From: Leuconostoc falkenbergense
Lineage (GTDB): Bacteria > Bacillota > Bacilli > Lactobacillales > Lactobacillaceae
Assembly (NCBI RefSeq): GCF_014634805.1
Contig: NZ_BMBS01000008.1
Coordinates: 1-55,304, forward strand
DNA: 55,304 bases
Direction: 5' to 3'
The notes under the pieces were generated by a model. The model searched no databases, was not told the DNA's origin, and saw only the letters and a program-made list of their open reading frames with translations. The first letter of the stretch is position 1, and every line of letters starts with the position of its first letter. The position numbers and the translations under genes are program-made. Of this stretch, positions 52,614 through 55,304 are shown piece after piece.

Positions 52614-53330
52614 TCACTGAATCATGGCATACCGTTTAACACGTTTAATTTGATAATGATACATGGTGATTCCTATCAGTAACCAGATTCCTGCGACAAC
52701 ACTATCAAGGAATAGACTCCCTGATCCAGTTAGAAACCATTGCATTGTCTGTGAAAATGGTAAGCACTGCGTGAGAAAGTCTAACCATTTAGGATAAAGT
52801 GATACTGGTACAATAACACCACTGAGTAAAATAAGAACAGTCCCTAAAATGTTTGCCGTCAAATAAGGATCGTCGTGCTGCCACGACACTATAACCGAAA
52901 CAAAAGCAATGATACTACCATAAAGCAGGAGCAGTGGTAGCACCAGAACAGCTCGACTCAACCATGACACATCTCGCGTCACAATTGTCACTAAAAATAG
53001 GGTAATGATTACCTGCCCTAACGCAACAATCCAGACTGCACTAAATTTACTAGTCCAATATTTTACTGAATAAGGTGATACTACCGCCATCTCCAAGGCA
53101 ACTCCGTGAACCTGATCGTTAACAAAAAGCGATGATAAACTGCCTAGTAGTGTGCCAACAGCTGTCATTAAGCTGATGGCCACCACTGACTTAATAGCCG
53201 AGATTGAACTAAATTGGGCACGCAATAATCCAACCATTAGGATTTCGAGAACAGGTGCAATCACAAAACTAACAACAAACGTTCGCCAATTTCTGAAATA
53301 AGGTAATGAAAGCAAGTCTATTTTTAACAT
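52614..53330 (-). CDS. ABC-2 type exporter permease, subunit 2
   Basis: The 238-residue protein has six membrane segments and an ABC-2-like central region (NDQVHGVALEMAVVSPYSVKYW, then SGVIVPVSLYPKWL). It begins at the base that ends the previous gene, indicating coupled translation. With the other permease and the ATPase it forms an exporter. Substrate unknown. Confidence 0.85.
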   Translation of the reverse strand: MLKIDLLSLPYFRNWRTFVVSFVIAPVLEILMVGLLRAQFSSISAIKSVVAISLMTAVGTLLGSLSSLFVNDQVHGVALEMAVVSPYSVKYWTSKFSAVWIVALGQVIITLFLVTIVTRDVSWLSRAVLVLPLLLLYGSIIAFVSVIVSWQHDDPYLTANILGTVLILLSGVIVPVSLYPKWLDFLTQCLPFSQTMQWFLTGSGSLFLDSVVAGIWLLIGITMYHYQIKRVKRYAMIQ

Positions 53331-54073
53331 TAGACCACCACCATATCACCAGTAACACGTAGTCGTTGTAAAGATATTTTCAACAGAAAATGTGCCAAAA
53401 ATAGCCATACTAGACTGAGTATCAACATTTGTAACACATCAAAACCAGTAACCAATTTAGGTTGTAAAATCAGTTTCACAGGCGTTGCCATAGGTAAAAA
53501 CAACCGTAACACTTCAACTACCATTTGATAGCGTTGGGGAACAGTGTAGATACCAGCCCCAATCAAAATCGGTACTAATAAAAGGCTTTCATACAACATG
53601 GCATTTGGTGTTAATACAAATAAGCCAGCTACCACAAAATCTAGTAATATGACGCTTAACCATAGCGTTATAACACCCAACCCTAGCATCCAACTAATAC
53701 CTGTGGTATTAATGCCCAACACCAAACTCACAAGCCAAGCAACAGGAAATGCTAACAAACCAAAACACGCTGCTGGGATTATCAGAGTCGCCAAACTCAC
53801 CGCTTCTCCTTTGCTGGTATCAAGAACGTAAGCCAGAGTACCTTGCGCACGTTGGTATGGTATAACACCTGCTGCAGATGTACCAGCCGCCCAAGTACCA
53901 ATAATACCTGCTCGCAACCAAATCGTTTGGTTGCCCAAATCATGAACAGCGTTTGCAGCGACATATTGCATCAATACGTAGCCAATCGTAGTCACAAAAA
54001 CAATCGTACGAAAATAGCTGTTTTGAGCAAACAACTTCAAATGAAACCAAGTCAGCGTCATAAAGTCAATCAT
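53330..54073 (-). CDS. ABC-2 type exporter permease, subunit 1
   Basis: The 247-residue protein has about six membrane segments (near 20-40, 55-72, 100-120, 130-155, 165-185 and 215-235) and the pattern VIPYQRAQGTLAYVLDTSKGE found in ABC-2 permeases. It lies 1 bp from the ATPase gene. No substrate clue. Confidence 0.82.
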   Translation of the reverse strand: MIDFMTLTWFHLKLFAQNSYFRTIVFVTTIGYVLMQYVAANAVHDLGNQTIWLRAGIIGTWAAGTSAAGVIPYQRAQGTLAYVLDTSKGEAVSLATLIIPAACFGLLAFPVAWLVSLVLGINTTGISWMLGLGVITLWLSVILLDFVVAGLFVLTPNAMLYESLLLVPILIGAGIYTVPQRYQMVVEVLRLFLPMATPVKLILQPKLVTGFDVLQMLILSLVWLFLAHFLLKISLQRLRVTGDMVVV

Positions 54074-54074
54074 G

Positions 54075-54836
54075 TTAACGCCTCAATTCTGGCGCAAGCG
54101 CCAAGTAGGACTCTTCAAGCGTTGCTGGCCGATCAACTTTGGTAACACCTGATAAGGCAACCACACTTGCCACCGTCCCATCATGAAGAATTTTACCTCC
54201 GCCGATTAGCAAAACACGATCTGCTAAATCCTCAACCTCAGTCATTGTATGACTTGTCAGCAAAATTGTTTTACCTTGATCTGCTAATCCGCGTACCAAG
54301 CGCCGTATTTCATGAGAGATTTCCACATCCAACCCGCTGGTTGGTTCGTCAAGCAAAATAACATTCGTGGCCTTCAATAAAGCACGAGCGATGTGCATTC
54401 TCTGTCGCATGCCACGCGAAAATTGTGCTAACTTTTTGTCACTAACATTGGCGAGCTCAACATTTCGTAGTGCTTGATATATGCGACTACGTCTTTCGCG
54501 ACGTGGAATGCCAAACAATGTTGCAAAAAAGTTCAAATTATCATAGGCTGTCGCCCGTGCATAAAAGCCTAATTCACCACCAAAAACCGTAGCAATATTG
54601 GTAGCCATCAATTTTTGATGGGTTAATATGTTCACACCATCCACCAATACATCACCACTTGTTGGTGTCAGATAACCAGAAATCATTTTAACAGTAGTCG
54701 TTTTACCAGCACCATTTGGCCCTAGTAACGCCACTATTTGACCTGATTCGATCTTAAAAGAAACATCATCAACGGCCACAAATTCACTTACCTCGTTAAA
54801 TGTTCTTCTTAAGTGACGTACCTCAATTGTTGTCAT
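54075..54836 (-). CDS. ABC exporter ATP-binding protein
   Basis: The start is ATG 54834-54836 with GGTGGAGG upstream. The 253-residue ATPase has Walker A GPNGAGKTT near 40-48, signature FSRGMRQRMHIARAL near 137, Walker B VILLDEPTSGLD near 158 and the switch His in LLTSHTMTE. It is of the class that drives drug, peptide or lipid export with paired ABC-2 permeases. The leader encodes a possible 18-aa peptide, which suggests regulation by translation. Confidence 0.93.
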   Translation of the reverse strand: MTTIEVRHLRRTFNEVSEFVAVDDVSFKIESGQIVALLGPNGAGKTTTVKMISGYLTPTSGDVLVDGVNILTHQKLMATNIATVFGGELGFYARATAYDNLNFFATLFGIPRRERRSRIYQALRNVELANVSDKKLAQFSRGMRQRMHIARALLKATNVILLDEPTSGLDVEISHEIRRLVRGLADQGKTILLTSHTMTEVEDLADRVLLIGGGKILHDGTVASVVALSGVTKVDRPATLEESYLALAPELRR

Positions 54837-54946
54837 GACGTACCTCCACCAAGCAAGAAACATGATATTGTTTTATTCTATTCAATTTTTTATCCTTGTA
54901 CTCTAAATAAGTAGGTCAACGTATCGAACAACCTACATGCAATCTA

Positions 54947-54986
54947 GTGCACAATTTTGAAAGTTATGCTTGCAGAAATTGTGCAC
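54947..54986 (-). repeat. Attenuator-like hairpin in the ABC exporter leader
   Basis: GTGCACAATTT (54947-54957) pairs exactly with AAATTGTGCAC (54976-54986) around an 18-nt loop. One arm falls in the last codons of the 18-aa ORF and the other just past its stop; no T-run follows. Confidence 0.6.
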
Positions 54987-55020
54987 ACTCAACATCAAAA
55001 TTATTATTCATAGCAATCAT
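54964..55020 (-). CDS. Possible 18-aa leader peptide upstream of the ABC exporter
   Basis: An ATG at 55018-55020 has a full GGAGGT site 7 nt upstream. The peptide is MIAMNNNFDVECAQFLQA and ends at TAA. Its last codons form one arm of a perfect 11-bp hairpin. Leaders with this arrangement control some antibiotic-resistance exporters and methylases through ribosome stalling. It is unproven that this ORF is translated. Confidence 0.5.
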   Translation of the reverse strand: MIAMNNNFDVECAQFLQA

Positions 55021-55106
55021 TGCGCTACCTCCAAACACGGGTTAGGCGATGACAAATATCATCGCAGCCAGTTTAAAAACGTTTTTATATCAAATGATAT
55101 CACGTT

Positions 55107-55134
55107 TTTATTATACAGTTATGAGATTACATGT
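55107..55134 (-). promoter_or_regulatory. Promoter of the ABC exporter leader
   Basis: On the minus strand TTGACA, 16 bp, TATAAT, in the region plus 55107-55134. The leader is about 260 nt long and also contains a GCGATGA/TCATCGC hairpin. Confidence 0.75.
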
Positions 55135-55181
55135 CAATAAAATTATAATCATCCACCTTATTCATCCCCGAAAAATGTGCT

Positions 55182-55304
55182 ATAATGCTGACAAGTATTA
55201 GAAAGACAAACTATGTTAAAAGTCAAAAAAAACAACTAAATGTAGAATAATAATTTGGTTGAACGACAAATAAACGTTTTAAATTACTATTTTAAAACGT
55301 TCCC
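55182..55304 (+). promoter_or_regulatory. Plus-strand promoter and leader of a gene beyond the window
   Basis: A TATAAT near 55182-55187 is followed by an 8-codon ORF (MLKVKKNN) and, at the very end, the inverted repeat AACGTTTTAAA...TTTTAAAACGTT. It may be the leader of a gene to the right; the gene itself is not visible. Confidence 0.4.

Noticed and set aside
1-55304. tRNA or rRNA genes, in particular a tRNA att target next to int
   Set aside because: No cloverleaf or rRNA-like sequence was seen on either strand, including 19,230-19,390.

Overview
The window reads as the chromosome of a low-GC, heterofermentative-type lactic acid bacterium of the Leuconostoc/Weissella group. The grounds are the gene set and families: FemX-like bridge enzyme, Rex, PtsH/PtsI with cre sites, Met-specific T-boxes, WxL surface proteins and a KimA-like potassium importer. 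The genus is an inference from protein character; no rRNA or tRNA is present to settle it. Almost all genes lie on the minus strand.

Positions 1-19,230 are an integrative and conjugative element (ICE) of the Tn916/ICEBs1 family. From right to left it has a tyrosine integrase, a divergent genetic switch (S24 peptidase-type repressor facing an XRE protein and a Xis-like protein), a DUF961/YdcP-like protein, a coupling protein split into a membrane ORF and an ATPase ORF, an oriT-like GC-rich hairpin, a MobT/NicK relaxase, TcpC/ConB, ConC-like, TcpE/ConD, a cargo block (two sortase-anchored surface proteins, small proteins, ArdA antirestriction), VirB4/ConE, MazEF, an unlisted type I toxin-antitoxin pair, and a truncated ConG-like protein. 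The truncation lies against what looks like the tail of an IS3-family transposase at the window edge, so this copy may no longer transfer by itself, although its surface, antirestriction and addiction genes remain open.

Positions 19,390-31,302 are core chromosome: FemX-like bridge enzyme and rex; the tRNA t6A genes tsaD, rimI-like (two) and tsaB; ptsHI behind a promoter with a cre site between its -35 and -10; Sua5/TsaC, prmC, prfA, tdk; and an organophosphate-type antiporter. Positions 31,342-35,532 hold a WxL surface-protein locus whose large beta-helix gene is cut by one in-frame amber codon. MurT/GatD, a PAP2 phosphatase, a two-component system, a KimA-like transporter and a PTS EIIC-like membrane protein follow. 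The EIIC gene has a 283-nt leader with its own promoter, a stem-closed fold, a 50-codon ORF and an intrinsic terminator.

Positions 44,875-52,524 are a methionine/sulfur regulon under two Met T-boxes: metA, two cystathionine synthase/lyase-type genes (one with a premature ochre codon), two short MetE-like synthases, a MetQ-like protein without a lipobox cysteine, and luxS. An ABC-2 exporter with a leader that encodes an 18-residue peptide closes the window.

The best leads for undescribed biology are the EIIC leader, the antisense small RNAs inside the conjugation operon (one being a type I antitoxin), the split coupling protein, and the peptide leader of the ABC exporter. All readings are by eye from sequence; no database search was run.
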